Positions 13,163 to 23,179 of a stretch of DNA of 64,000 nt are shown here, piece by piece. Under the pieces are notes generated by a model. The model saw nothing but the letters and a program-made list of their open reading frames with translations, was not told the origin of the DNA and did no database searches. Both the position numbers and the translations under genes were made by a program. This DNA is from Candidatus Nitrotoga sp. CP45 (GTDB lineage Bacteria; Pseudomonadota; Gammaproteobacteria; Burkholderiales; Gallionellaceae): assembly GCA_945874105.1 (NCBI GenBank), contig CAMCFJ010000010.1, forward strand, positions 1 to 64,000, in the 5' to 3' direction. The number at the start of each line of letters is the position of its first letter. Position 1 is the first letter of the stretch.

Positions 13163-13558
13163 CTATTTCTCGCCGACTGGCTCAACCGATACGGGCATGA
13201 CCACTGGGGGTAGCGCGGGCATGTTGCCATCGTCAATACGAGTTAGGCGTTCACCCTCGAAATATAGCGTCATGTGTTGCTTTTCAAGCAACTTCCCCTT
13301 TTTTTCGAGCCTATACACATAATCCCATCGGCTGGTATGGAAGGCGTCATTGACCAGCGGCGTGCCAAGGATAGACTGCACCTGCGATCGCGTCATGCCT
13401 AACTTGAGCTTATGGCGCATCTCAGGAGTAACCATATTGCCTTGATTAATTTCCATCTTGTGAGCAGTGAACGAGGGCAGCTTGGGCATAGATACTCCAC
13501 TGCACGAAACGAGCAACACAGAGACAACAATCAACTTAATGCGCATAGTAAAAACCAT
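13163..13558 (-). CDS. bamE: Outer membrane protein assembly factor BamE (SmpA/OmlA lipoprotein)
   Basis: Lipobox LLVSC, VTPEMRHKLKLGMTRSQVQSILGTPLVNDAFHTSRWDYVY; start trimmed to MVFTMRIKL (alternative MRIKL at 13546). Confidence 0.93.
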   Translation of the reverse strand: MVFTMRIKLIVVSVLLVSCSGVSMPKLPSFTAHKMEINQGNMVTPEMRHKLKLGMTRSQVQSILGTPLVNDAFHTSRWDYVYRLEKKGKLLEKQHMTLYFEGERLTRIDDGNMPALPPVVMPVSVEPVGEK

Positions 13559-13595
13559 TGATAATGGAACTTCAACATGATACATCAAAGCCGCT

Positions 13596-15269
13596 TCAGG
13601 ACGACAGACCGAGTCCCGCCTCAAGCATTTCAGCCGCATGTTTGCGCGTGGTATCAGTAATGCTTACCCCGCCCAACATGCGCGCAATTTCTTCGACGCG
13701 TTCCACCTGCTTGAGGATAGATATAGTGCTGACAGTAGCACCATTTTGGCTGGTTTTGCGCACCTGCCATTGTGCATCTGCCATCGCTGCCACCTGCGGC
13801 AAATGCGTTACGCACATCACTTGATGACACTGTCCCAGGCGTTTAAGCAAAGCACCAACAATTTCCGCCACACGCCCGCCTATGCCACTATCCACTTCGT
13901 CAAAGATCAATGTGGGCACGGTGGCTGCCTGACTGGCTGCCACCTGTATCGCCAGACTGATACGCGATAATTCGCCACCAGAAGCAACTTTTGCCAAGCT
14001 GCGCAACGGCGAACCGGGATTGATCGCCACCTGAAATTCGAGCGCTTCCAGTCCATGCGCGTTTCCTTCGGCTAGCGGTTTCAGTGCCACGGCGAAGTTG
14101 CCGCCCTGCATGGCCAAAGCCTGCATTGCAGTAGTGATTTCACGCGATAATTTTTCAGCTGCTTTGTTGCGCGCCGCACTCAATTTCTTTGCGGCGGACA
14201 GATAATGCTCACGCGCAGCAGCCTCTTGCTGCGCCAATGCGGCAAGATCCGCATCGCTGCCCAGATCATCCAGCCGCGTGACGATACACTGCAAGGTTCC
14301 GGGTAATTGCTCCGGCAGTACTCGATATTTACGCGACGCATCCACCACCGCAGCCATGCGCTGTTCATGCTCGCGTAATTTTTGCGGGTCAGCATCCACT
14401 TTTTGTGGATAGTGGCGTAACGCGTACACGGCTTCCTGCAAATCGTTTTGGGCGCTTTCCACCATGTTAAGCGTGTCCTGCAAGGAACTGTCGAATTCAA
14501 TGCCCGCGCGTAAACGGACAGTAAGCGCATTCAGTTGCGCGAGACAGGCCGTATCGGCTTCACTTAATACTTCCACTCCAAACTGTGCAGTTTCCAGCAG
14601 GTCAGCGGCGTGCGACAGACGCGTATAATCGGCCTGTAATTCCATCCACACCGGTACGCTGAAGTTCAGCATTTCCAGCTCATGCCGCTGGAACAACAGT
14701 AATTCGCGCTCGCTGGCCACCGCTTCAGCTTGTTGCTCCAGTTGTGTATGGCGGCGAAGCAACGTTTGCCACTCGCGGAATAAGCCCGCCAGTTCTTCCG
14801 CCTCGTTTATCAAACCGGCATAGCCATCCAGCAGGTCGCGCTGAGCATCGGGACGCAGCAAGGACTGATGTGCATGCTGGCCGTGGATATCGAGCAGATG
14901 CTCACCCGCATCGCGCATCTGTTGCAACGTGGCGCTACGCCCATTAATGAAACCACGCGAACGCCCGTTGGTATCCAGCACCCTGCGCAACAGGCATACA
15001 TTCGCATCACCTGTCAGCTCTTGCTCGCGCAACCAGGATTGCAAATATGGCAAGTCAGTCATGTCGAATTCCGCACTGATCTCGGCGCGCTCACAACCGC
15101 TACGCACCATGTCCGCATCGCCACGCTCGCCCAACGCCAGCGACAAGGCATCAATCAAAATGGATTTCCCTGCACCGGTCTCGCCAGTGAGTGCGGTGAA
15201 GCCGGAGGAAAAATCGAGCTCAAGGGAATCAACGATGACAAAGTCGCGGATACTAAGAAACTTCAACAT
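13596..15269 (-). CDS. recN: DNA repair protein RecN
   Basis: MLKFLSIRDFVIVDSLELDFSSGFTALTGETGAGKSILIDALSLALGERGD, C-terminal Walker B LIFDEVDSGIGG. Confidence 0.98.
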   Translation of the reverse strand: MLKFLSIRDFVIVDSLELDFSSGFTALTGETGAGKSILIDALSLALGERGDADMVRSGCERAEISAEFDMTDLPYLQSWLREQELTGDANVCLLRRVLDTNGRSRGFINGRSATLQQMRDAGEHLLDIHGQHAHQSLLRPDAQRDLLDGYAGLINEAEELAGLFREWQTLLRRHTQLEQQAEAVASERELLLFQRHELEMLNFSVPVWMELQADYTRLSHAADLLETAQFGVEVLSEADTACLAQLNALTVRLRAGIEFDSSLQDTLNMVESAQNDLQEAVYALRHYPQKVDADPQKLREHEQRMAAVVDASRKYRVLPEQLPGTLQCIVTRLDDLGSDADLAALAQQEAAAREHYLSAAKKLSAARNKAAEKLSREITTAMQALAMQGGNFAVALKPLAEGNAHGLEALEFQVAINPGSPLRSLAKVASGGELSRISLAIQVAASQAATVPTLIFDEVDSGIGGRVAEIVGALLKRLGQCHQVMCVTHLPQVAAMADAQWQVRKTSQNGATVSTISILKQVERVEEIARMLGGVSITDTTRKHAAEMLEAGLGLSS

Positions 15270-16141
15270 TACAATGTTTTATTCCAGAGCAATTTTTCAC
15301 GCAATGTACGGTAATAGCTATGCCCTACTGGATGCAATAGGCAAGCTGGCTGTTCATGACGGCTCACCACCACTTTGTCATTTTCCTGTATGTCAAAATA
15401 GTTATGGCTATCAAAATGCACGCGCGCATCAGCAATGCGGTGTGGCAGAATTTCCAGCACGGATTCGCTTTTAACAATAATGGGGCGATTGCTTAAGGTA
15501 TGCGGACAGACAGGAACCAGAGCGATAAGGTCGAGAGAAGGATGCAGGATAGGGCCGCCAGCGGATAACGCATATGCTGTAGAGCCGGTAGGGGTCGCCA
15601 CAATCAAACCATCTGCACGCTGATGGTATAGATACTCACCATCGATGCGCACCTCGAATTCGATCATGCTGCTGATATTGCCGCGATGCACCACCACTTC
15701 GTTGAACGCGAGCGAATTAAATACCGCTACACCATCGCGCAAAATACAGGTAGATAATAACATGCGCTGCTCAGTGACGAAATTACCGTCCAGCATAGCG
15801 GCTATGGTTTGCTGCATGGTATCAAGCGAAATGTCGGTAAGAAAACCTAGCCGCCCCTGATTCACTCCCACTAACGGAATACCGAGGGGGGCCAAGGTAC
15901 GTGCAATGTTCAGCATGGTTCCGTCGCCACCCAGCACGATGGCCAGATCGATCCCATCTCCCATCGCGGCCAGAGCCATAACGCGATAGTCGTGCTGTGT
16001 CAGGTGTTCGGACGTGAGACTGTCCACCACTACAGAAATATCTTGTTCGGAAAGATATGCAGCCAACCGCAGTAGCGGCTCGGTAATTTCCGGCGTCTTG
16101 TATTTTCCAATCAGAGCGATAGTTTTAAAAGGGAATTTCAT
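15269..16141 (-). CDS. nadK: NAD kinase
   Basis: VLGGDGTMLNIARTLAPLGIPLVGVNQGRLGFLTDI, DGLIVATPTGSTAYALSAGGPI. Confidence 0.98.
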   Translation of the reverse strand: MKFPFKTIALIGKYKTPEITEPLLRLAAYLSEQDISVVVDSLTSEHLTQHDYRVMALAAMGDGIDLAIVLGGDGTMLNIARTLAPLGIPLVGVNQGRLGFLTDISLDTMQQTIAAMLDGNFVTEQRMLLSTCILRDGVAVFNSLAFNEVVVHRGNISSMIEFEVRIDGEYLYHQRADGLIVATPTGSTAYALSAGGPILHPSLDLIALVPVCPHTLSNRPIIVKSESVLEILPHRIADARVHFDSHNYFDIQENDKVVVSRHEQPACLLHPVGHSYYRTLREKLLWNKTL

Positions 16142-16348
16142 AGCAAAAATTGTGACTCTCTCTATTTTTTGGCAACGTCCCCTTCGGCATCCTCTTTATT
16201 GTAAGCAAATAAGAAAATGGGGCTCACTGGATTTTAGCAAAATATAAATTGCTCCCACTACCCCCATTCAATAATCATCCCTCATTGCTTACCTCATTTG
16301 CCTGCATTCCATGCTCAAGAAAATAAAGAACTGAATTTAATATGCTAT

Positions 16349-17818
16349 TTACGGGAGCGTTCTGGCGAGACGAATTCCAACCTTGTATTCATAACGTTTT
16401 ATCTCCTCGTTTCCCATGCGGTATGCTGCGCGCATAAATTCCGAACTGTATTTCCAGGAGCCGCCGCGAATAATCCGTCCGACAGACCTATCGTTTCCAG
16501 ATGTTCTTTGCACCCAGGCACTGCCATTCGTTGGCGCACCTTTATAATTATTATGATAAGTGTCCTCCGTCCATTCCCACACATTGCCTAGCATGTCGTA
16601 CAGACCAAAAGCATTGGGCTTGAAGCTGCCCACCGGGGAAGATGACGCTCCCTCCCACGGAGTGGCAGACTCATCCCACTTATGACCGCAATCACTGCAG
16701 TTAGCATTGTTATGCCCGACATCATTACCCCAGTAGCGAGCGGTTGTCGTGCCGGCGCGAGCGGCATATTCCCATTCCGCTTCTGTCGGAAGACGGTAGC
16801 TCTTTCCGGTTATCTTTGATAACCATTGGGCGTAGGCTTGAGCATCATGCCAATTGACACAGGAAACCGGGCGGTTATCAAACTGACGGTCGCCAGCAAG
16901 GTCTTTACGAAAGACAAAGTCACCCGAATTGCGGCCAGCACGTTCTTCAACCCAACCGCTTTCGTTGACTGCCCAACATGTGCCTGCGTCATGTTTTGTA
17001 TCGCCCACAAATGCCGCATACTGACTTCGGGTAATTTCGGTTGTGCTTAGGGCAAAGGACGGTAGAGTGACCCGATGAACAGGACTTTCATCAACGCCGT
17101 GCCCGACCTCATTATTCGGCGAACCCATGTCAAAACTTCCCGCTGGGATGACTATCATTTCCGGGCAGTTTGGACAATCCTTGAACGTTCCCTTTTTAAC
17201 CTCAGCCTGTTCAGGTACGTGTCGTTTACCTGCAGCATTAAGTTGCGCCGCGCCCAATTGGACCTCGACCTTTTTGATCGCACCATCGCCGACACGGATT
17301 TCTTGTTCGAATATGCGATCATTCAAAGCATCGACTTTCTTTTGCACCCGCAACTTCAACGTGCCTTCAGCCACCTGCACGTCCAGCGGACATGCGCCCT
17401 TGAGTTTGTCGTCGACGAATACTTCGGCATCCATGTCATCAATTTTACACGTGACACTCAGCAATGATCCCTTCTTCGCCTCAGTCTGCGCTGGCTCCTG
17501 TTGAGTGCCTTCGGCGATACTTTGCGGCGCACCCAATAACACTTCGATCGTTTTGATCACGTTGTCGCCCATGCGAATTTCTTGCTCGAATATGCGTGCA
17601 CTGGAAGCATCAACTTTCTTTTGCACCTTCAACGTTAATGTGCCTTCCGGTACTAGCACGTCCACAGGGCATTCGCCCTTGAATTTGCCATTAACCAACA
17701 CATCAGCACCCGCGTTATCACCTGTACAGGTTACACTCAGCGTGGAGTCAGCCGCGTATACGTTAGCGGATGCCACAAGGGCCATGACTAGTAGGGTTGA
17801 AATATAAACTGATTTCAT
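16349..17818 (-). CDS. SUMF1/formylglycine-generating-enzyme-like protein with tandem PEGA-like N-terminal repeats and signal peptide
   Basis: Signal MKSVYISTLLVMALVASANVYA; two copies of SVTC..DVLVNGK.KGECPVDVLVPEGTL.L.VQKKVDA; C-terminal FGE fold MIVIPAGSFDMGSPNNEVGHGVDESPVHRVTLPSFALSTTEIT ... GNVWEWTEDTYHNN ... RGGSWKY. Confidence 0.9.
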   Translation of the reverse strand: MKSVYISTLLVMALVASANVYAADSTLSVTCTGDNAGADVLVNGKFKGECPVDVLVPEGTLTLKVQKKVDASSARIFEQEIRMGDNVIKTIEVLLGAPQSIAEGTQQEPAQTEAKKGSLLSVTCKIDDMDAEVFVDDKLKGACPLDVQVAEGTLKLRVQKKVDALNDRIFEQEIRVGDGAIKKVEVQLGAAQLNAAGKRHVPEQAEVKKGTFKDCPNCPEMIVIPAGSFDMGSPNNEVGHGVDESPVHRVTLPSFALSTTEITRSQYAAFVGDTKHDAGTCWAVNESGWVEERAGRNSGDFVFRKDLAGDRQFDNRPVSCVNWHDAQAYAQWLSKITGKSYRLPTEAEWEYAARAGTTTARYWGNDVGHNNANCSDCGHKWDESATPWEGASSSPVGSFKPNAFGLYDMLGNVWEWTEDTYHNNYKGAPTNGSAWVQRTSGNDRSVGRIIRGGSWKYSSEFMRAAYRMGNEEIKRYEYKVGIRLARTLP

Positions 17819-17872
17819 GGTTTCTCCGTTTAAATAAATGATAGTGATGGGAATTTTATTCGTCTTTTAATC

Positions 17873-18060
17873 TCAACTGCCATTATATGGGCAGCGTAAT
17901 GCGTTAAATTCATCGACGCTGAGACTAGCTTTATGCAGAATGGCGCGTAATGTACCACGGGCAAGTTGATTATTGTCAGGAACTACTAATTGAAAAAATG
18001 GTTAATACCCTGCGAAGTAATTTGGGGTCGCGTTGGATTTTTTTGAAAACAACCACCTAT
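17873..18060 (-). pseudogene. HicA/YcfA-family mRNA-interferase toxin relic (frameshifted)
   Basis: Minus-strand translation ...FFQLVVPDNNQLARGTLRAILHKASLSVDEFNALRCPYNGS* matches the HicA C-terminal 'VP..K.L..GTL.SIL.QAG' signature; the upstream half (GINHFFN*, resembling G-S-H-H-F) is in another frame and no start is seen. Confidence 0.6.
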
Positions 18061-18308
18061 AGCGATCTGCACCCATATCCAGATCCTGGATCTATCATTA
18101 GAACAAGCCATACCCTAGGTATATCAAGTGCAGAACAACATTAGAATAACTTCCAGCTTACCAAGTGGATATAATGTTCATCTGTGATTTCTCAGTTTGA
18201 GCATTATTATTAAATTGCGGATATTCGAGCCGACCTCGCTTATCGACCAGCTACGAACATAACAAGCCCTTATCGAAGAACGACGCCACTACTTCCAGAT
18301 CAAATTAA

Positions 18309-19337
18309 ATGCCAACAATTCTTAACAACCGCGCACAAATTTTGCTTAAGACATTGGTGGATCGCTATATTAACAATGGTCAGCCGGTGGGTTCGCGTGC
18401 GCTACTACAGTTTTCCGGTTTGGAAGTCAGCTCTGCAACTATTCGTAATGTAATGGCCGACCTCGAAGAAATGGGGCTGGTGAGCAGTCCGCATACTTCC
18501 GCTGGGCGCGTGCCGACGGCGCTGGGCTATCGTTTGTTTATCGACACATTGATGGTAGTGCAACCGCTGGACAGCGCTCGGGTGCAACAACTCGAACACC
18601 AATTACAACCCGACAATCCTTCGCGCTTGCTGATGCAGGCGTCCAATTTGTTGTCAGAACTCACCCATTTTGCCGGTGTGGTCGCCACGCCAAAGCGCGC
18701 CGCCATCACAGTGAGCCATGTCGAATTTTTACGCCTGTCCAAAAAGAAAGTTCTGCTAATTATCGTAATGCCAAATAACGAGGTGGAAAACCGCGTATTG
18801 CTGACGCACAAGGATTACACCCAGCCGCAGCTCACTGAGGCTGGTAATTTTTTAAGCCAGCACTATGCTAACTGCCCATTCCAGGATATTCACCAACGCG
18901 TGCAGTCCGAGTTACATCAATTGCAGCATGATCTGACATCGCTGATGAACGCAGCGATGGCGGCAGGTGATGCGGTAATTGCACGAAAAAATGAAGATTA
19001 CGTGATCAGCGGTGAACGCAATCTTTTATATATAAACGATCTTTCATCAAACATGCAACAGCTGCGCGGGCTGTTCGCCGTGTTCGAACAGAAAACCGAG
19101 CTGCTTCAGTTGCTTGATGTAAGCCGCCATGCGCCCGGCGTGCATATTTTTGTCGGTAACGAATCCGGTTTGCCCGGATTGGACGAGTGCAGTGTCGTTA
19201 GTGCGCCATACACTGCTGACGGTCAGGTTGTTGGCACACTGGCGGTGGTCGGTCCAAAGCGCATGAATTACGAAAAAGTCGTCCCGATTGTGGACATCAC
19301 CTCCAAGCTGCTCAGCAATGCACTGTCGCAATATTAG
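18309..19337 (+). CDS. hrcA: Heat-inducible transcriptional repressor HrcA
   Basis: LNNRAQILLKTLVDRYINNGQPVGSRAL, SSATIRNVMADLEEMGLVSSPHTSAGRVPT. Confidence 0.98.
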   Translation: MPTILNNRAQILLKTLVDRYINNGQPVGSRALLQFSGLEVSSATIRNVMADLEEMGLVSSPHTSAGRVPTALGYRLFIDTLMVVQPLDSARVQQLEHQLQPDNPSRLLMQASNLLSELTHFAGVVATPKRAAITVSHVEFLRLSKKKVLLIIVMPNNEVENRVLLTHKDYTQPQLTEAGNFLSQHYANCPFQDIHQRVQSELHQLQHDLTSLMNAAMAAGDAVIARKNEDYVISGERNLLYINDLSSNMQQLRGLFAVFEQKTELLQLLDVSRHAPGVHIFVGNESGLPGLDECSVVSAPYTADGQVVGTLAVVGPKRMNYEKVVPIVDITSKLLSNALSQY

Positions 19338-19445
19338 CAAAAACAAAATACCAGTATTAAAGGCATAGACAAAGTACAGTCCAAAACTTTGCAATCGGTA
19401 TTCTGTTTGGCTTTTTCTCAGTAGAATTTTTTTGGATTAAACTTT

Positions 19446-20537
19446 ATGCCTTACCAAACTGAACCAACCTACACCCACGGTACACCTGAAAAATGTGCCG
19501 TGTTATTGCTTAACCTTGGCACGCCGGATGCTCCCACCGCCCAAGCAGTCAAACCTTACCTGCGTGAATTTCTGGGCGACCCGCGCGTGGTGGAAATCCC
19601 TAGGCTGGTCTGGTGGTTCATTCTGAACGGCATTATTCTGAACACCAGACCAAAAAAATCTGCCGCCAAATATGCCAGCATTTGGATGCCGGAAGGCTCA
19701 CCCCTGAAAGTCCATACCGAACGTCAGACTATTCTGCTACAAGGCTATCTGGGGGAACGCACCCAAGGCATGCCACTGGTGGTGGATTACGCCATGCGCT
19801 ACGGTAACCCCTCAATTTCCAGCGTGCTAGGCAAACTCAAGGCGCAAAACTGCCAGCGCATCCTGCTTGTTCCGATGTATCCACAATATGCCGCTAGTGC
19901 AACCGGCACCGCATGGGATGTCATTTTTAATGAACTCTCCAAACAGCGCAATATGCCCGCGCTACGCACCATCAAGCACTTCCATGACAACCCTGGCTAC
20001 ATTGCGGCCACTGCTCAAAACATCCGCGACTATTGGACACTGCATGGCCGCCCGGATAAGTTGGTGATGAGCTTTCATGGTTTACCGCGCTACACGCTGG
20101 AAAAGGGAGATCCTTATCACTGTGAATGCCACAAGAGCGGACGTCTGATAGCTGAGGCGCTGCAACTTAATGCAGAACAATACACAGTTTGCTTCCAGTC
20201 GCGCTTCGGCCGCTCAGAGTGGATCAAACCTTATACCACCGCCATCCTTAAAGAGTTGGGCAAGGAAAAAACCAAACGCGTTGATGTAGTCTGTCCTGGA
20301 TTTGTAGCAGACTGCCTGGAAACGCTGGAAGAGATTGCAATGGAAGGTAAAGATGACTTTAAGCATGCGGGCGGCGGCGAGTATCACTACATCCCTTGTC
20401 TCAATGAACAGCCAGGCTGGATACATGCATTAACGGATTTGGTGTTGGATAACCTGCACGGCTGGCTGGATAAACCGCAAGCTGCGCAACTGGAACAGAG
20501 CCGCTTAAGGGCTCTGGCAATGGGCGCTAAGCGTTAG
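19446..20537 (+). CDS. hemH: Ferrochelatase
   Basis: [71 protein letters not shown]. Confidence 0.97.
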   Translation: MPYQTEPTYTHGTPEKCAVLLLNLGTPDAPTAQAVKPYLREFLGDPRVVEIPRLVWWFILNGIILNTRPKKSAAKYASIWMPEGSPLKVHTERQTILLQGYLGERTQGMPLVVDYAMRYGNPSISSVLGKLKAQNCQRILLVPMYPQYAASATGTAWDVIFNELSKQRNMPALRTIKHFHDNPGYIAATAQNIRDYWTLHGRPDKLVMSFHGLPRYTLEKGDPYHCECHKSGRLIAEALQLNAEQYTVCFQSRFGRSEWIKPYTTAILKELGKEKTKRVDVVCPGFVADCLETLEEIAMEGKDDFKHAGGGEYHYIPCLNEQPGWIHALTDLVLDNLHGWLDKPQAAQLEQSRLRALAMGAKR

Positions 20538-20561
20538 TTTGAAAACTAAAGTGCCTTGCCC

Positions 20562-21107
20562 TTATATCCGAATAAAATTTTCGCGATAATATTTCATCTC
20601 ATTGATAGATTCGTAAATATCGGCCAACGCTTCATGCTTACCATGTTTTTTTATTCCCTGAGCCACTTCAGGCTTCCAGCGCTTGGCAAGTTCCTTAAGG
20701 GTGCTTACATCCAAATTACGGTAGTGGAAATAGCTTTCCAGTTGCGGCATCCAGCGTGCAAGAAAGCGCCGGTCCTGGCAGATGGAATTGCCGCACATCG
20801 GTGATATGCGAGGGGGCACATATTCCTTGAGAAACTCCAGCATCTGAGCTTCCACTGCTGCTGCGTCCAGCGTAGATGCTTTTACTTTGTCGATGAGGCC
20901 GGATTTACCATGAGTGGCTTTATTCCAGCTATCCATGCCATCCAATATGATATCTGCTTGATGCACTACCAAAACCGGTGCTTCAACAATAGTATTCAAA
21001 TCGCCATCGGTAATGACCAGAGCAACTTCAATAATGTAATCAGTTTCCGGAACCAGACCGGTCATTTCCATGTCTATCCAAATAAGGTAATTTTGATTTT
21101 GTGCCAT
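20562..21107 (-). CDS. orn: Oligoribonuclease
   Basis: [68 protein letters not shown]. Confidence 0.97.
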   Translation of the reverse strand: MAQNQNYLIWIDMEMTGLVPETDYIIEVALVITDGDLNTIVEAPVLVVHQADIILDGMDSWNKATHGKSGLIDKVKASTLDAAAVEAQMLEFLKEYVPPRISPMCGNSICQDRRFLARWMPQLESYFHYRNLDVSTLKELAKRWKPEVAQGIKKHGKHEALADIYESINEMKYYRENFIRI

Positions 21108-21273
21108 AATTCACTGAGCTTGTTTATTGATAAAGTCGGGCAGGTATTGTGCCATATCAACACCACAAGCCAATTATTTATAATTAGCAAAACCTAGCGG
21201 GAATACGCTACAAAATTTCAAATATACAAATAATATCAATTGCTTACAGTATTTTTTATAAAAATCAAAATAA

Positions 21274-22527
21274 ATGAATCCATTCCAATTTTCCGCCTTA
21301 TTTATTAGCGCACTGATATTAACTACGATCACCCAAATGTGGCTGGCACGACGTCATCTTGCCCACATTCAGGCGCATCGCGCCGAAGTTCCATCGAATT
21401 TTCGCGAGCAGATTGACCTCTCGGCACACCAAAAAGCAGCAGATTACACAAGCGCCAAAACGCGATTGATGATGCTGAGCGCACCATTCAATGCGCTACT
21501 GCTACTCGGTTTCACCCTCGGTGGCGGGGTGCAGTGGATCGCAGATTTGTGGCTGACCACTTTTACCAATTCACTTATACAAGGCATGGCGGTCATCCTG
21601 ACGGTGCTGCTACTTTCATCCCTGTTGGAAATGCCATTCAGCCTATACCGCACATTCGTCATTGAGGCACGCTACGGCTTCAATAAAATGACGCTGGCAA
21701 TGTATCTGGTCGATGCCGCAAAGGGCTTGTTGCTCGGTGCCGTATTCGGCCTGCCATTATTATCTGGAGTGTTGTGGCTGATGGAGCGGATGGGCGCAAA
21801 TTGGTGGCTGTATGTGTGGGGAGTATGGGTAACATTTAATCTGCTGCTACTCTTCATCTATCCCTCTTTCATTGCACCGCTGTTCAACAAGTTCAGCCCA
21901 CTGCAAGATGAGACGCTCAAAATGCGTATTACGGCGCTATTGCAGAAATGCGGGTTCACCGCACAAGGGCTATTCGTAATGGATGGCTCCAAACGTACCT
22001 CACACGGGAATGCCTACTTCACGGGCTTCGGAAAAACCAAACGGATTGTGTTTTTTGACACCCTGCTGGGACGCCTCGCACCAACAGAAATTGAGGCAGT
22101 ATTAGCGCATGAGCTGGGACATTTCAAGCGTCGCCATGTGCTGAAGCGTATCGTTTTCACCTTTGCCTTGAGCCTGGGTTTTTTATGGCTGCTAGCACAA
22201 TTGATGGAGGCAAACTGGTTCTATTACGGACTCGGTGTTACCACTCCATCGACCGCATTGGCGCTATTGCTGTTCTTCATGATATTACCGGTGTTCAGTT
22301 TCTTACTGCATCCGCTTATGAGCTACTACTCGCGCAAACATGAATTTGAGGCAGATGCCTATGCCGCGCAACAAACCAATGCGCATGATTTGGCCAGCGC
22401 TCTGGTAAAGATGTACCAAGACAATGCTGCAACACTTACACCAGATCCGTTGTACTCTACGTTTTACGACTCGCATCCACCGGCTCTGATGCGTATTGCC
22501 CGATTACAAACTTTACAAGGAACCTAA
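21274..22527 (+). CDS. M48-family (Ste24/CAAX-prenyl-protease-like) membrane zinc metallopeptidase
   Basis: Multiple TM segments, zinc motif HELGHFKRRH, EFEADAYAAQ. Confidence 0.93.
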   Translation: MNPFQFSALFISALILTTITQMWLARRHLAHIQAHRAEVPSNFREQIDLSAHQKAADYTSAKTRLMMLSAPFNALLLLGFTLGGGVQWIADLWLTTFTNSLIQGMAVILTVLLLSSLLEMPFSLYRTFVIEARYGFNKMTLAMYLVDAAKGLLLGAVFGLPLLSGVLWLMERMGANWWLYVWGVWVTFNLLLLFIYPSFIAPLFNKFSPLQDETLKMRITALLQKCGFTAQGLFVMDGSKRTSHGNAYFTGFGKTKRIVFFDTLLGRLAPTEIEAVLAHELGHFKRRHVLKRIVFTFALSLGFLWLLAQLMEANWFYYGLGVTTPSTALALLLFFMILPVFSFLLHPLMSYYSRKHEFEADAYAAQQTNAHDLASALVKMYQDNAATLTPDPLYSTFYDSHPPALMRIARLQTLQGT

Positions 22528-22529
22528 TC

Positions 22530-22835
22530 ATGAAGAAATTTTTTGCTATATTTTTACTGCTATGCGGTACAGCACAAGCCGAGTCCTTTGCCGATGGCCA
22601 ACCTGAAGCCGGTAAAAAATTGTTCGACAAATACCAATGCAACCGTTGTCACAACGGCAAGATGGGTGGTGACGGCAATGCCATCTTTACGCGCCCCAAC
22701 CGCAAGGTGAATGACCCGCAGCAACTAGCGGCACAAATTTTAGTATGCGCTCGTAATGTGCGTGCCAATTTTTCCACACAGGAAAAACTGGATCTTGCAG
22801 CCTATCTCAACAAAAATTTCTATAAATTCAAATGA
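22530..22835 (+). CDS. Small mono-haem c-type cytochrome, exported
   Basis: Signal MKKFFAIFLLLCGTAQA, haem motif CNRCH; 101 aa. Confidence 0.9.
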   Translation: MKKFFAIFLLLCGTAQAESFADGQPEAGKKLFDKYQCNRCHNGKMGGDGNAIFTRPNRKVNDPQQLAAQILVCARNVRANFSTQEKLDLAAYLNKNFYKFK

Positions 22836-23179
22836 GCGTTGTGACAACTTCCTGTGATTTGGCAAACAAAAAATGTAAACCTTGTGAAGGCGGGATACAG
22901 CCGTTACTTCAGGATAAAATCAACATTTTGATAAAGCAGCTGGATGGCTGGGTACAGCGCGATTACACCATCGGAAAAGATTTTGACTTCAAGAACTATT
23001 ATCAGACTATGGCCTTCGTAAATGCAGTGGCATGGCTTTCGCACCGCGAAGATCATCATCCCGATCTGAACGTAAGCTACAACAAGTGCCATGTGGAATA
23101 TTCCACGCATGCCATTAGTGGCCTGTCGGAGAATGACTTCATCTGCGCCGCCAAGGTAGACGCCTTGTTTAAGGTTTGA
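22832..23179 (+). CDS. phhB: 4a-hydroxytetrahydrobiopterin dehydratase
   Basis: MAFVNAVAWLSHREDHHPDLNVSYNKCHVEYSTHAISGLSENDFICAAKVD. Confidence 0.93.
   Translation: MSVVTTSCDLANKKCKPCEGGIQPLLQDKINILIKQLDGWVQRDYTIGKDFDFKNYYQTMAFVNAVAWLSHREDHHPDLNVSYNKCHVEYSTHAISGLSENDFICAAKVDALFKV

Noticed and set aside
18077-18091. ATCCAG-ATC-CTGGAT palindrome upstream of hrcA as a CIRCE/operator site
   Set aside because: Does not match the CIRCE consensus (TTAGCACTC-N9-GAGTGCTAA); single short palindrome with no supporting context.
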